This document shows positions 17,399 through 25,883 of a stretch of DNA of 64,000 nt, piece by piece (the stretch's first letter is position 1; each line of letters begins with the position of its first letter). The notes under the pieces were generated by a model that was given only the letters and a program-made list of their open reading frames with translations, had not been told where the DNA came from and searched no databases. This stretch comes from Anatilimnocola aggregata (GTDB taxonomy: Bacteria > Planctomycetota > Planctomycetia > Pirellulales > Pirellulaceae), in NCBI RefSeq assembly GCF_007747655.1, contig NZ_CP036274.1, forward strand, positions 1,798,001 through 1,862,000. The letters run 5' to 3'. The position numbers were made by a program, and so were the translations under genes.

Positions 17399-19537
17399 TT
17401 ACTTCAAATCCAGGCCATTCAAAAACGCATCCAGTTCCCGCTTCAGCTTCTGTTCGCTTTCGAGCGCCTGCGTGATCTGCGTCCGCAAGCCGTCGATGCT
17501 ATCTTCCTGCTGTGTGAACTTGGTGACATAGCGGCGGAACAGATCGGAGTCTTTCGGCAACTGAGCCATGTTGTCCCGAATCCGCTTCTGCTCCTGATCG
17601 ATCACCGCCACTTGCCGTTCGAGTTCGCCCCGCTTGGCAGTGGCCGCTTGAATTGCCGTCTTCCGCGCGACCACTTCTTGTAGCGCCTTCTTCACGTCGG
17701 CGCTCACCACGGTCGAGTTGACATAAAAGATGATCGTGTTGCTATCGAGGTTCGTAATCGCAATCTGCTCGCCCGAAGTGTGCTCTTCCTTAATGTCGAG
17801 CGTTACGGGCTTGCCCGGTTCAGCTGCAACCGCAAACCGATAGCGATCGCGAGTCTTCTCTTCTGGATCCTTCGGCGAGACCAACGTCCAGGGCTGCTGC
17901 AGCGGATATTCGATCAGCACTTTCTTGGCCTTCTTGCCGCTGTTTTTCACGATGAACGACTTTGTCCGTTCGTTTTTGTGGCTCGTGTACATCGTCCCCT
18001 TGTTGATCCGCACGCTGACCAGCTTTTGCGGCTCTTGCTTCATGCTCGGAGCCACTTCAGTATCCAGATCCATCGCATAACTGATCAGTCGTTCGGTACC
18101 GGGGGGCAAGTCTTGAATCTGCGCGTCACCCGCATAAGCTCCGTCGTCGAACACAGTGATCGGCCCTTGCATCAAGTGCAGTTCCGTCGTGTTCTTCAGC
18201 TTCAGCCCGTTCAGCGGATGCTTGACATGTTGCGACTCGCTATAGATCGACAACTTTTCGCCCGCCACCGATTCGTTCACAATCGGCAACATGGCGCTTT
18301 GGCTGCGCTGCAGTTTGACGGGCGTCGCAATCTGATAGCGGAACATCTCTCCCACATCGGAAGCCTGCGCCATCGACTGCCCGCCCCGTTGCAAGTCCAT
18401 CCGCTCGCGCAACGATTCGGCATCGCGTTTTCCGGCCATCGCATATTCGGGCTTCGCCGGCGGAGCTCCCGGGGCCGCAGCTGCCAGGTTCATTCGGCGA
18501 TTGGCCAACTGTTCCTGCTCAACGTAACCCTTTGCCTTCTCGGCCTTGTCTTCCGCCACCCGACGAAAATCGGCATCCGCGCCGCGCAGGTCCTGATCGT
18601 AAGTGCGCGGGCTCAGCGAGGCGAACAACTCCGGCTTCACTTCCGGCCGGTCGATGTACAGCGGCTGATACAAGTCCATCACAAACGAGATGGGGCGCCC
18701 ACTGACCAGCGTCAGGTTCACGTTGTCCCAATCCGATTCGGTGGTGTTTTCGACAATCGCCCAACCTTGCAAAAACGGCTTCTCGTCGTCGGCCAGCACC
18801 AGGCGATAGCTGGTTTTCCAAATCGGCGCCTCTTGCACATAACCGACGTTCACGTCGCGCGCACCCGCGCCGAGGAACGTCAGCGAAACGGTTTTCTTGT
18901 CCGAATTCTTGCCGGTCGCCAGCACCAGCAGCGCCTGCCGCAATTCCGCATCGAGCCGCGCATTGCTTAACTTGATCCGCCCCACGTTTTCGAGCGAGAC
19001 GCTCCGCAGCCCTTCTTCGGTCAGCAGGTTCACAAACCTCGCATCGACCACTTCATCTTTACCGGCCGGTACCCGGCGCGTTTCGACCCCCACGATCGTG
19101 CCGACAATCTTCGTCGGCGCGTCGATTTCGATCTGCTCCCCCCGAATCTGTTGCAGCAAATCGCCCAGCGTCGGATTGCGGGTCAGGTCGATCGAAAACG
19201 TGCTCAGGGCGCGATCGATCGGCACTTTGCTGCCATAGCTGACGGTCGAAATCCGTCCGCCACCCATATCTTGCAGCACCATGCTCTTGAGCAGGTCGTT
19301 GATGTCGCGGACGTTGAACTTCATGTCGACGGTCGCATTCCCTTCGACCTTCCCCGCGTGTTCGAAGAACGCCACCCCCGAGCTGAACATCACCACGCGC
19401 TTGACAGGGATGTCGATTCCCTTCTCTTTTTCCTGAGCAAAACTGGACGCGCTCGCCAGAAACATCGGGCCCACACCAGCTGCCACCGCCAACGCCGCAA
19501 ACCGCAACCACCGCCGCCAAGGATTGACTTGAGACAT
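17399..19537 (-). CDS. exported DUF4139-domain protein
   Basis: The 712-residue protein has a signal peptide (FAALAVAAGVGPMFLASASSFAQ) and ends with a C-terminal coiled coil (about 620-705, ERQVAVIDQEQKRIRDNM). The DUF4139 region is seen as FLGAGARDVNVGYVQEAPIWKTSYRLVL (~222-250), the SGRPISF segment, and KSFIVKNSGKKAKKVLIEYPL near residue 540. DUF4139 proteins (mucoidy-inhibitor-like) are beta-rich, secreted and poorly characterised. A roughly 100-residue low-complexity stretch around 330-400 sits between the halves. First gene of a probable operon with the DUF6194 gene. Confidence 0.87.
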   Translation of the reverse strand: MSQVNPWRRWLRFAALAVAAGVGPMFLASASSFAQEKEKGIDIPVKRVVMFSSGVAFFEHAGKVEGNATVDMKFNVRDINDLLKSMVLQDMGGGRISTVSYGSKVPIDRALSTFSIDLTRNPTLGDLLQQIRGEQIEIDAPTKIVGTIVGVETRRVPAGKDEVVDARFVNLLTEEGLRSVSLENVGRIKLSNARLDAELRQALLVLATGKNSDKKTVSLTFLGAGARDVNVGYVQEAPIWKTSYRLVLADDEKPFLQGWAIVENTTESDWDNVNLTLVSGRPISFVMDLYQPLYIDRPEVKPELFASLSPRTYDQDLRGADADFRRVAEDKAEKAKGYVEQEQLANRRMNLAAAAPGAPPAKPEYAMAGKRDAESLRERMDLQRGGQSMAQASDVGEMFRYQIATPVKLQRSQSAMLPIVNESVAGEKLSIYSESQHVKHPLNGLKLKNTTELHLMQGPITVFDDGAYAGDAQIQDLPPGTERLISYAMDLDTEVAPSMKQEPQKLVSVRINKGTMYTSHKNERTKSFIVKNSGKKAKKVLIEYPLQQPWTLVSPKDPEEKTRDRYRFAVAAEPGKPVTLDIKEEHTSGEQIAITNLDSNTIIFYVNSTVVSADVKKALQEVVARKTAIQAATAKRGELERQVAVIDQEQKRIRDNMAQLPKDSDLFRRYVTKFTQQEDSIDGLRTQITQALESEQKLKRELDAFLNGLDLK

Positions 19538-19698
19538 TCGAGAGGCTCCCTAAGTGTTTGAATCTGTGCTTGTTACGCCCGTCCACCGCCCGCAGCTCGC
19601 CCCGCCGCAGCCCAGTCTACTCTCCCTTAAGACGAACTTCCCCCCGAAAGCGTTTTCCAGCCCTCCCTCGCCTCGGTACTCCAGGGTGAGGGGCCGCA

Positions 19699-20973
19699 CT
19701 ATGCACGACCTTTCCTTCGCTCGCAATCTCCCCGCTCGTCTTCATTCTGCCTTCTGCCTTCTGCATTCTGCATTCTGCGTTCTTCCTTCTCCCTTTCCTC
19801 CGCCCTTTCCCGTTCCTCTCGCTTCCACGGCTTCTCGGGCTCGACCCACATGCCCGGAATTGGCATGAGGTAGCCACCCACGTCGCGAAAGATGCGGCCG
19901 TGCTGGTTGACGTGCAGCGAACTCTTCTTCACGGGCTGCGTTGGCGCGCCCTGCGACGGCACTGGAAGTTCCGCGGGGCGCTCGTGCGGCTCGAGCAGTT
20001 CCGGCGCATGCTGCAACTTGTACGACAGCGACAACTGCTGCGCCAACCGGCTCCTCCCCTCTGCGGTCAGGTTCTGCGGGATCTCTAGCTTGGGAGTAAA
20101 AGCAGAGGGGGAGAGTGGGAGTGAGGGAGAGGGGGAGACAGGAACAAGAGCGGGAATTGCCGTCTGGAAATTTCCGGAATCTTCAATTGTTTCGACATGA
20201 CTCTCTGCACTCTTATCTACTGACTCCTCCACGACTTCCGCCACAATAATTTCCTCCTGACTCGCACAACTTTCCATTTTCAATTTCCAGAATTCTTCCT
20301 CCGTCTTCACTTCTGCATTCTGACTTCTACCTTCTGACTTGTTCTCTGCTTCCTTCTCCCCCTCTCCCTTACTCCCACTCTCCCCCTCTTTCCCCGCCCG
20401 CTCCCACTTCGCCAGTTCCCGCAGCGACAGGTCCACCTCCGCGCGCAGTTCGGCGATCATTTCTTCCTTCGTCAGCGCGGCGGGCTCGAACAGTCGCCCC
20501 TCGCAGCTGAGGTCCACCGTGCCGTCGCGCTTGAGCCCGTCGAGTTCGGCCAACTCGCGGCTGATCTCCCGCGCCTCGCGCAGCATCCGTGGATTGCCGC
20601 GGCACTGCCGGCTCCACGATTCCTCGCGCTCGATGACGCCGTTTCGTTTCACGACCTTGGCCGAGACGAGCGGCTTGCGCGATTCGCGCCACGCCTCCAT
20701 TGAGTCTTCGTACATCATTTGCAGCTGTCGCCGCCGCAATCGCACGCAGTTGTACAACCGCTGCTCGCGGCTCAGCTCGCGAAACTCCGCCGTCTTTCGC
20801 GTGATGTGCGGCACCAGCGAGCCTTGCCATTGCTCCATCTTCTGCACAATTTTGCAGATCGCGCTCGGCGTCAGCTGAAACCTGATCGCCACGTCCTTCT
20901 GCTTGCGCCCTTCGACGCGAACCAACTTGAAGATCTCAATATCCTGGGCACTGATGCGTGGTCTGCGAGACAT
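19699..20973 (-). CDS. HTH protein with repeat-derived low-complexity middle
   Basis: The start at ATG 20973 is set by AAAGGAG directly upstream; a longer open frame to 21090 only reads into a palindromic repeat. Residues 1-55 form a helix-turn-helix (SAQDIEIFKLVRVEGRKQKD, then VAIRFQLTPSAICKIVQKME), like small-terminase or sigma-like DNA-binding modules. Residues 60-190 are helical and charged. About 190-330 is low complexity (KEGESGSKGEGEKE, SPSPSLPLSPS) encoded by dispersed DNA repeats. A conserved-looking tail contains HVNQHGRIFRDVGGYLMPIPGMW, then a repeat-derived basic end. DNA binding is inferred; the target is unknown. Confidence 0.72.
   Translation of the reverse strand: MSRRPRISAQDIEIFKLVRVEGRKQKDVAIRFQLTPSAICKIVQKMEQWQGSLVPHITRKTAEFRELSREQRLYNCVRLRRRQLQMMYEDSMEAWRESRKPLVSAKVVKRNGVIEREESWSRQCRGNPRMLREAREISRELAELDGLKRDGTVDLSCEGRLFEPAALTKEEMIAELRAEVDLSLRELAKWERAGKEGESGSKGEGEKEAENKSEGRSQNAEVKTEEEFWKLKMESCASQEEIIVAEVVEESVDKSAESHVETIEDSGNFQTAIPALVPVSPSPSLPLSPSAFTPKLEIPQNLTAEGRSRLAQQLSLSYKLQHAPELLEPHERPAELPVPSQGAPTQPVKKSSLHVNQHGRIFRDVGGYLMPIPGMWVEPEKPWKREERERAEEREKEERRMQNAEGRRQNEDERGDCERRKGRA
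19744..19792. repeat. degenerate heptamer array (TTCTGCM units) in the HTH gene 3' end
   Basis: Seven consecutive 7-bp units (ATTCTGC, CTTCTGC, CTTCTGC, ATTCTGC, ATTCTGC, GTTCTTC, CTTCTCC) encode the MQNAEGRRQNE-type tail of the HTH protein on the minus strand. The unit is related to the heptamers at 20310 and 15189. Confidence 0.8.
20104..20138. repeat. 35-bp purine-rich repeat, arm 1
   Basis: The 35 bases are purine-rich (AGAGGGGGAGAGTGGGAGTG in the first 20). They recur in inverted orientation at 20355-20389 with one mismatch. They encode a Ser/Pro-rich segment (SPSPSLPLSPS) of the HTH protein. Confidence 0.9.
20310..20337. repeat. short heptamer array in the HTH gene
   Basis: Four 7-bp units (CTTCTGC, ATTCTGA, CTTCTAC, CTTCTGA) encode SEGRSQNAE on the minus strand. 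They are the same class as 19744-19792. Confidence 0.7.
20355..20389. repeat. 35-bp purine-rich repeat, arm 2 (inverted)
   Basis: This is the reverse complement of 20104-20138 with 34 of 35 positions identical. It encodes a Gly/Glu/Ser segment (KEGESGSKGEGEKE) of the same protein because it is read in the opposite sense. Confidence 0.9.
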
Positions 20974-21013
20974 AACGGCTCCTTTCGAAATAAAAAACCA
21001 ACAATCCCAAACC

Positions 21014-21215
21014 GGGTCGGGGCAATTTTCGGGCGCGCAGACGTTGCCTTCAGCCGCCCAGCGCCGACCCGAAACATTGTCCTGACCCACTCACTCAATT
21101 CCGCGAGATCGCCATGCTCGCGCGATCGTTCCACCCCATTGGGTTCCGGAGGATTTTCGGGCCAACCTCTCTCGGCCCAAGCAACCACTCCCGAGCCCGA
21201 AAAACCTCCCGACCC
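21014..21215. repeat. double-hairpin palindromic element, copy 2
   Basis: Same architecture as 3992-4213. GGGTCGGGGCAATTTTCGGG at 21014-21033 pairs with the arm at 21068-21088, and GGATTTTCGGG at 21151-21161 pairs with CCCGAAAAACCTCCCGACCC at 21196-21215. It lies upstream of the HTH gene and is followed directly by copy 3. Confidence 0.9.
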
Positions 21216-21221
21216 CGGCCT

Positions 21222-21424
21222 GGGTCGGGGCAATTTTCGGGCGCGCAGACGTTGCCTTCAGCCGCCCAGCGCCGACCCGAAACATTGTCCTGACCCACTA
21301 GCGCAATTCCGCGATTTCGCTCTCCTCGCGCGATGGTTGCACCCCATTGGGTTCCGGAGGATTTTCGGGCCGACCTCTCTCGGCCCAAGCAACATCGCTC
21401 GAGCCCGAAAAACCTCCCGACCCC
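21222..21424. repeat. double-hairpin palindromic element, copy 3
   Basis: A head-to-tail near-duplicate of copy 2. The first hairpin is identical, and differences are concentrated in the spacer between hairpins (TTTCGCTCTCC here against GATCGCCATGC in copy 2). The stems are conserved. Confidence 0.9.
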
Positions 21425-21616
21425 GGCTTGGTGTTCTCACGAACTGCGCATAACATTCTGCGCAACTACTCACAACATTAAGGCCCTGCTGCTCACCTCG
21501 CAAGCACATTCTGAGAACATTTTTAGATAGTTCCCAGCATCTCTAGTGCACAAGCCTATGAACGACCGCCGCAGGGGCGGTGGCGTGAGAAGGGGAAGGC
21601 GACAAGGTGGAGAGAC

Positions 21617-21647
21617 GAAAAAGGCCCCGCCAGAAATTGGCGGGGCC
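21617..21647 (-). terminator. intrinsic terminator of the esterase/DUF1080 gene
   Basis: GGCCCCGCCA/TGGCGGGGCC form a 10-bp perfect stem around GAAAT, followed on the minus strand by five T. It lies about 58 nt beyond the stop of the esterase gene. Confidence 0.85.
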
Positions 21648-21704
21648 GAAGGATTGATCAGCAGCTAACGAATTTCGTCAGCACAATTCTCGGTTAGGAT
21701 CGAG

Positions 21705-23720
21705 CTACTTCAGTTCCTTGATTCGAATGCGGCGATACTCCATCTGGCCGCGGTCAGCTTCCAGGCCGATTGGGCCGGTGGCGGGCAGCGGAGCATCGAA
21801 CTTCAACGGTTCGCCGTTGCAGGTACACGTGGCAACGTTCCCCTTCACGGTGACTTCAATTTCGTTCCAGTCCTGCGGCCGGTAAAGCTTTAGTTCTTTG
21901 TAAGGCCCGGCCAGGAGATAGTCGCGGCATTGCAGTTGCGGCTTGCGGAGAAAAATCCCACTGTCGGCGTTGACTCCCGCGCGGAATTCCAGCTTCAGCT
22001 GAAAGTCGTTTGGCAGTTCGCGAGTGGTCCACAGCTGGGCGAGTCCCTTGCCGGGATTCACGACAATCTTGCCATCGCGGCCCGTATAACGCCCGTCGCT
22101 GGCGTGTTGCTGACCGTCGAACGGCGAGCCGTCCTTGTAACGCCAGCCCGTCAGATCCTTGCCATTGAAGAGTGGCTCAAAGCCGGGCTCCAGGGTGAAA
22201 GCCCGATCGGATTGAAACGGCGAAGCGGGGAGCCCCGCCTTGTTCCACAAGTTCACATCCGGCACGTTCGTCCAACCGTAACGAACCAATTGGGGATGAG
22301 CGACAGCATCGCTGGAGACAACCACTTGATCGCCGTCGATCACTGCTTTCGCAGCGACGAACTGGCCATCTTCGCCGGCAATGGTGAAGCCCTTCAGTTC
22401 GCCATCTTTGGCGACCAGGCCACCACCAACATGCTTGAACGTGAGCGTGGCCTTGTTCCCTTGCACGCTGATGGCGTCGTAGGCAGGGCCCGAGTATTCA
22501 ACCTTTTCGCCATAGGCGAGCGCACGCGCCGCGAGGGCCAGTCGAGCACCCACGGGCTGCTTTTGCCGCGGATGAATATCGGTAGCATCGCCGACATCGG
22601 TGGTCACGGCCTGCGCGGTGTTCTGCGTCGTCTGCACGGTCACGCGCTGCGCCTCGCGCACTTCGGGCGACATGCCATTGTGCGGCGTGATCTGCACAAA
22701 GAGGAAGGGAAAATCTCCCTGGCCCCAAGCCTTGCGCCAACTGCCGATCATGGCAGGGAACAGTGTTTGATATTCTTTGCCGCGGCCCGAGTTGGACTCA
22801 CCCTGGTACCAGATTGCACCACGGATGGCATATGGCTGCAGCGGCGCGATCGAACCGTTGTACAGGCCCGTGGGGCGATTGTTGCTGAGCGTGGGATCGA
22901 CGGGCGCTTGAGGTTTGCGCGGGGCGGGTTTGCCATCAGCCTTGGCTTTCGCCGCGGCCTGTTCCCAACGGGCGAGTTGGGCTTGCTCGGTCTTTTTGTA
23001 GTTTTCGAGAGCCTTCGGATGATCGGCAATCTTCTGTGCCTGCACGGCAAACAGCGGGCTGAGGGTGGGATTCGCTTCCAGGTCGCCGCGCGCGGTCCAC
23101 GCTTCGGCCACGGTTCCGCCGACGGCCGACTTGATTAAACCAACGGGCACTCCCAGGCTCTTGCGCAGGTCTTTGCCAAAGAAATAAGCGACTGCCGAAA
23201 ACGATTCGGCGTCTTTCTTCGAGTCGACCGCCCAACTGCCACCGATGGTGGTCTGCGGCTCGTCGACCGCCCGGGCGTGCGCGTTGAACAGACGAAGTTG
23301 ATCGTCGCCAGCAGCTGCAATTGCCTCGGGACCAAGGACCGAGTTCTTTAAGGCGAACGCCATATTCGACTGGCCACTGCAGATCCAAACTTCACCCACG
23401 AGGATGTTCTCGCGTTTGACGGTCTCGCCCGGTTCGGTCTTCACCGTCAGCGTTTGGGCCTTGGCAGAGGTAGTCAGCGGATCGAGCTTCACAGCCCACG
23501 CGCCGTACTTATCGGCCGTTGCGGTTTTTTCCTGACCAGCGAACTGCACGACCACTTTGCTGGCCGGTTCGGCCCAGCCCCACACAGGCACAACCATGTC
23601 GCGCTGGAGCACCGCATTGTCGGTGAACAAACTGGCCAGCGTCAGTTTCTCGGCAGCGGTTAGCGAACCGCTAACGACCAGCAAGAATGCCAGCGAAGTA
23701 AAGAGCCGAAGTGTTTTCAT
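21705..23720 (-). CDS. sialate O-acetylesterase fused to DUF1080 domain
   Basis: The 671-residue protein has a signal peptide (residues 1-22, SGSLTAAE). It then carries a sialate O-acetylesterase SGNH domain (about 25-500): FTDNAVLQRDMVVPVWGWA, block I CSGQSNM (~114) with the catalytic Ser, and GAIWYQGESN (~300). A second domain (about 510-671, FEPLFNGKDLTGWRYKDG… to AGVNADSGIFLRK and IGLEADRGQMEYRRI) is DUF1080, a concanavalin-like 3-keto-disaccharide hydrolase fold. The pairing suggests periplasmic removal of acetyl groups and cleavage or binding of a sulfated or acetylated polysaccharide. It is monocistronic with a strong terminator. Confidence 0.92.
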   Translation of the reverse strand: MKTLRLFTSLAFLLVVSGSLTAAEKLTLASLFTDNAVLQRDMVVPVWGWAEPASKVVVQFAGQEKTATADKYGAWAVKLDPLTTSAKAQTLTVKTEPGETVKRENILVGEVWICSGQSNMAFALKNSVLGPEAIAAAGDDQLRLFNAHARAVDEPQTTIGGSWAVDSKKDAESFSAVAYFFGKDLRKSLGVPVGLIKSAVGGTVAEAWTARGDLEANPTLSPLFAVQAQKIADHPKALENYKKTEQAQLARWEQAAAKAKADGKPAPRKPQAPVDPTLSNNRPTGLYNGSIAPLQPYAIRGAIWYQGESNSGRGKEYQTLFPAMIGSWRKAWGQGDFPFLFVQITPHNGMSPEVREAQRVTVQTTQNTAQAVTTDVGDATDIHPRQKQPVGARLALAARALAYGEKVEYSGPAYDAISVQGNKATLTFKHVGGGLVAKDGELKGFTIAGEDGQFVAAKAVIDGDQVVVSSDAVAHPQLVRYGWTNVPDVNLWNKAGLPASPFQSDRAFTLEPGFEPLFNGKDLTGWRYKDGSPFDGQQHASDGRYTGRDGKIVVNPGKGLAQLWTTRELPNDFQLKLEFRAGVNADSGIFLRKPQLQCRDYLLAGPYKELKLYRPQDWNEIEVTVKGNVATCTCNGEPLKFDAPLPATGPIGLEADRGQMEYRRIRIKELK

Positions 23721-23851
23721 GTGCAGGCCTGCAAAAAAGGAGAGTGGAATGGGGGCGAATCAGCCCTATGAGACTAGCCGTCCCACCGGCCGTTTGCCAG
23801 CATGCGCAGGGAAGAAGCCACAATTGCGGTGTGATCGAATCGTGCGGCGAT

Positions 23852-24343
23852 CTAGGTTAAGGCGCTTAGGTTGAGCATCAGCGCGATTTCGTTCGCGCCG
23901 AGCGTTTCGCGCTCGTGGGGTTCTGCAGTCGCCAGGAAGTGGCAAAAGATGATGTCGCTGCCGTTGGTGAGAAACCAGACCTGGCCGAACGGAGGGACAT
24001 CGGCTTGCACCGGCGGCGGACGGCGGAAAATAGCGGTGCCGAAGGTCCCCAGCTTGCACTCGCCGCTGACCTTGGTGAGCAATTTACCGAAGCGATAATC
24101 GGTGCCGAACTTTTCGGCAAACGCCATCAGCTCTGCGGGCGTCGGCTGCGGGGAGGGCCCTTGCCGATGTTCGCTCACCACCACTTGCAGCGCGCCGGTC
24201 GCCCGCTCGTCGTTCCACATCAGCGTGGTGGGACCGCGAGCAATCTGCTCCGTGACATCGACCCAATCGTCGGGGAGCCAGAGTTCCAGTTGCAAGGGCA
24301 CGCGATAAGTCCGGGGAAAAGAGACAAGGACCAGGGAGACCAA
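23852..24343 (-). CDS. hypothetical protein
   Basis: The product is up to 163 residues. The N-terminal start is uncertain: in-frame GTG near 24302 would give VPLQLELWLPDDW. Visible are a beta-rich first half, KFGTDYRFGKLLTKVSGECKLGTFGTAIFRRP, and QVWFLTNGSDIIFCHFLAT, a pattern that might be a PsbP/Mog1-like or immunity-type alpha/beta sandwich. That guess is weak. It lies between the esterase and a DUF1501 gene on the same strand but beyond a terminator, so it is probably transcribed separately. Confidence 0.6.
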   Translation of the reverse strand: MVSLVLVSFPRTYRVPLQLELWLPDDWVDVTEQIARGPTTLMWNDERATGALQVVVSEHRQGPSPQPTPAELMAFAEKFGTDYRFGKLLTKVSGECKLGTFGTAIFRRPPPVQADVPPFGQVWFLTNGSDIIFCHFLATAEPHERETLGANEIALMLNLSALT

Positions 24344-24387
24344 GAGCGGAGAGACAAGCAGAAATTAGAGTTGGAGCGGGCAAGAAT

Positions 24388-24419
24388 GCAAATACCCCTG
24401 CGGGTGAGGCAGGGGTATT
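24388..24419 (-). terminator. terminator-like hairpin after DUF1501 gene
   Basis: AATACCCCTGC/GCAGGGGTATT form an 11-bp perfect stem with a seven-base loop. The minus strand continues TGCATTCTT, a weak T-tract. It sits 48 nt past the stop of the 24467-25789 gene. Confidence 0.6.
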
Positions 24420-24466
24420 GGGGGAAATCTCAAATGACAAAAGTCAAACAGGAAAAATCTGGCTCG

Positions 24467-25789
24467 TTACACCAGTTCGGCGATGGGCTTGCCTTTGTCG
24501 AGCATATAGACGGGGCGACCGGCGGGGTTCATGAATTGAACCTGCGGATCGATGCCAAGGACGTGGAAGATTGTGGCCATTAGATCTTGCGGGCGGATCG
24601 GCGCAGTACCGGGAACATCGACCTTGGGAGCCGATTCGCCAACGACCTGACCCATCTTCAAGCCACCACCGGCGAGCGCAAGCGTGCTGAGTGGGGCCCA
24701 GTGATCGCGACCGGCGTTCTTGTTGATGCGTGGCGTACGACCAAATTCGCCCGAGATAACGAGCAAGATCTTCTCATTGAGCCCGCGCTGATAAATGTCT
24801 TCGACAAACGCCGAGACGGCCTGATCGAGCTGCGGGCTGCGCTGCTTCATCGAGCGTTCGATGTTGCCGTGCATGTCCCAACCGCCATAAGCGATGGTCA
24901 CAAAGCCGCAACCGGCTTCGCACAGGCGGCGGGCCGTGAGCATTTGCTTGCCGAGGTCCGAGCCATACTTCTCGCGCGTCTTGCTGCTCTCTTTCGAAAT
25001 ATCGAAGGCCTGGCTGGCGGCCCCGAACATCAGGTCGAAAGCTTGCTGCTCGAACTTGGTCTTGCCGGCCATATCCTGACTGGTGCTAACTTTGCGATTC
25101 GCGCTATCGAGCGTGGTCAGCAAGTTACGACGATCGGCCATCCGCTCTTCGGGCACCGACAGGTTCATGTTCTTACGGGCCTGACCTTCTTGATCGAAGG
25201 GGCCGTAAGCTGGGCCGAGGAACGCGGGGCCGTCCCCTTGGCGAATCTGCCCCATGCGGACATAGGCGGGCATGCCGGTGACCGGATGATTCGAACCGCG
25301 GACGCGCGACAAAATCGAGCCGTAGCCGGGGCGATCGGGAACGCCGCCATTATCGACCTTGCGATTGTCGTAGCCCGTCATCACATAGTGCGTGCCACCC
25401 GCGTGACCGCTGTTGGTGTGAGCGAACGAACGGACGAAGGCCATCTTATCGGCGACGCTGGCAATTTTCGGCAGTGTACCGCCGATGGTGACACCGGTCA
25501 GATTCGTGGCGACTTCGCCCGTGGCACTGCGATATTCTTCGGGGGCGGACATCTTGGGGTCGAAGGTTTCGACGTGTGTGGCACCACCACCGAGCCACAA
25601 CCACACGACCGAGGTGTCTTTCACCGCGCGATTGCTGGCCGCGGCTTCAGCCCGCGCTTGCAACAGACCGGGCAGAGACAATGCCCCGAGCCCCATCGTG
25701 CCGAGACCAAGGGTGCCGGCTTTCAAAAAGTCGCGGCGGTTCGATCCTGCACAATCGCGATACCGACGGCTGGAAAATAGCTCAAGCAT
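24467..25789 (-). CDS. DUF1501 domain-containing protein
   Basis: DUF1501 proteins are typical of planctomycetes, belong to the alkaline phosphatase/sulfatase-like superfamily, and are exported by Tat. The start at ATG 25789 follows GGAG by eight bases and gives the leader SNRRDFLKAGTLGLGTMGLG. Mature motifs include VVWLWLGGGATHVETFDPKM (~60), RSFAHTNSGHAGGTHYVMTGY (~115), GGWDMHGN (~297), LLVISGEFGRTPR (~340) and AGRDHWAPLSTLALAGGGLKMGQVVG (~355). These are the metal-binding and DUF signature stretches. It is second in tandem after another DUF1501 gene. No DUF1549/DUF1553 cytochrome-type partner is adjacent. Confidence 0.93.
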   Translation of the reverse strand: MLELFSSRRYRDCAGSNRRDFLKAGTLGLGTMGLGALSLPGLLQARAEAAASNRAVKDTSVVWLWLGGGATHVETFDPKMSAPEEYRSATGEVATNLTGVTIGGTLPKIASVADKMAFVRSFAHTNSGHAGGTHYVMTGYDNRKVDNGGVPDRPGYGSILSRVRGSNHPVTGMPAYVRMGQIRQGDGPAFLGPAYGPFDQEGQARKNMNLSVPEERMADRRNLLTTLDSANRKVSTSQDMAGKTKFEQQAFDLMFGAASQAFDISKESSKTREKYGSDLGKQMLTARRLCEAGCGFVTIAYGGWDMHGNIERSMKQRSPQLDQAVSAFVEDIYQRGLNEKILLVISGEFGRTPRINKNAGRDHWAPLSTLALAGGGLKMGQVVGESAPKVDVPGTAPIRPQDLMATIFHVLGIDPQVQFMNPAGRPVYMLDKGKPIAELV

Positions 25790-25883
25790 GGCGAGGCTCC
25801 GGGAGGGGGGAAGTTGCTTTGAGTTAAAAGTCCTGAGACGTTCGAACACGTCAGCTCAGAACTTAGGACTCAAAAAATGAAAC

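Noticed and set aside
17780-18970. 396-codon frame antisense to the DUF4139 gene
   Set aside because: Shadow of the real gene; composition is Arg/His/Gln-rich without motif.
20974-21090. N-terminal extension of the HTH gene
   Set aside because: It reads into the palindromic element at 21014; the AAAGGAG site fixes the start at 20973.
24587-25780. 397-codon frame antisense to DUF1501
   Set aside because: Shadow frame; no ribosome binding site or family motif.
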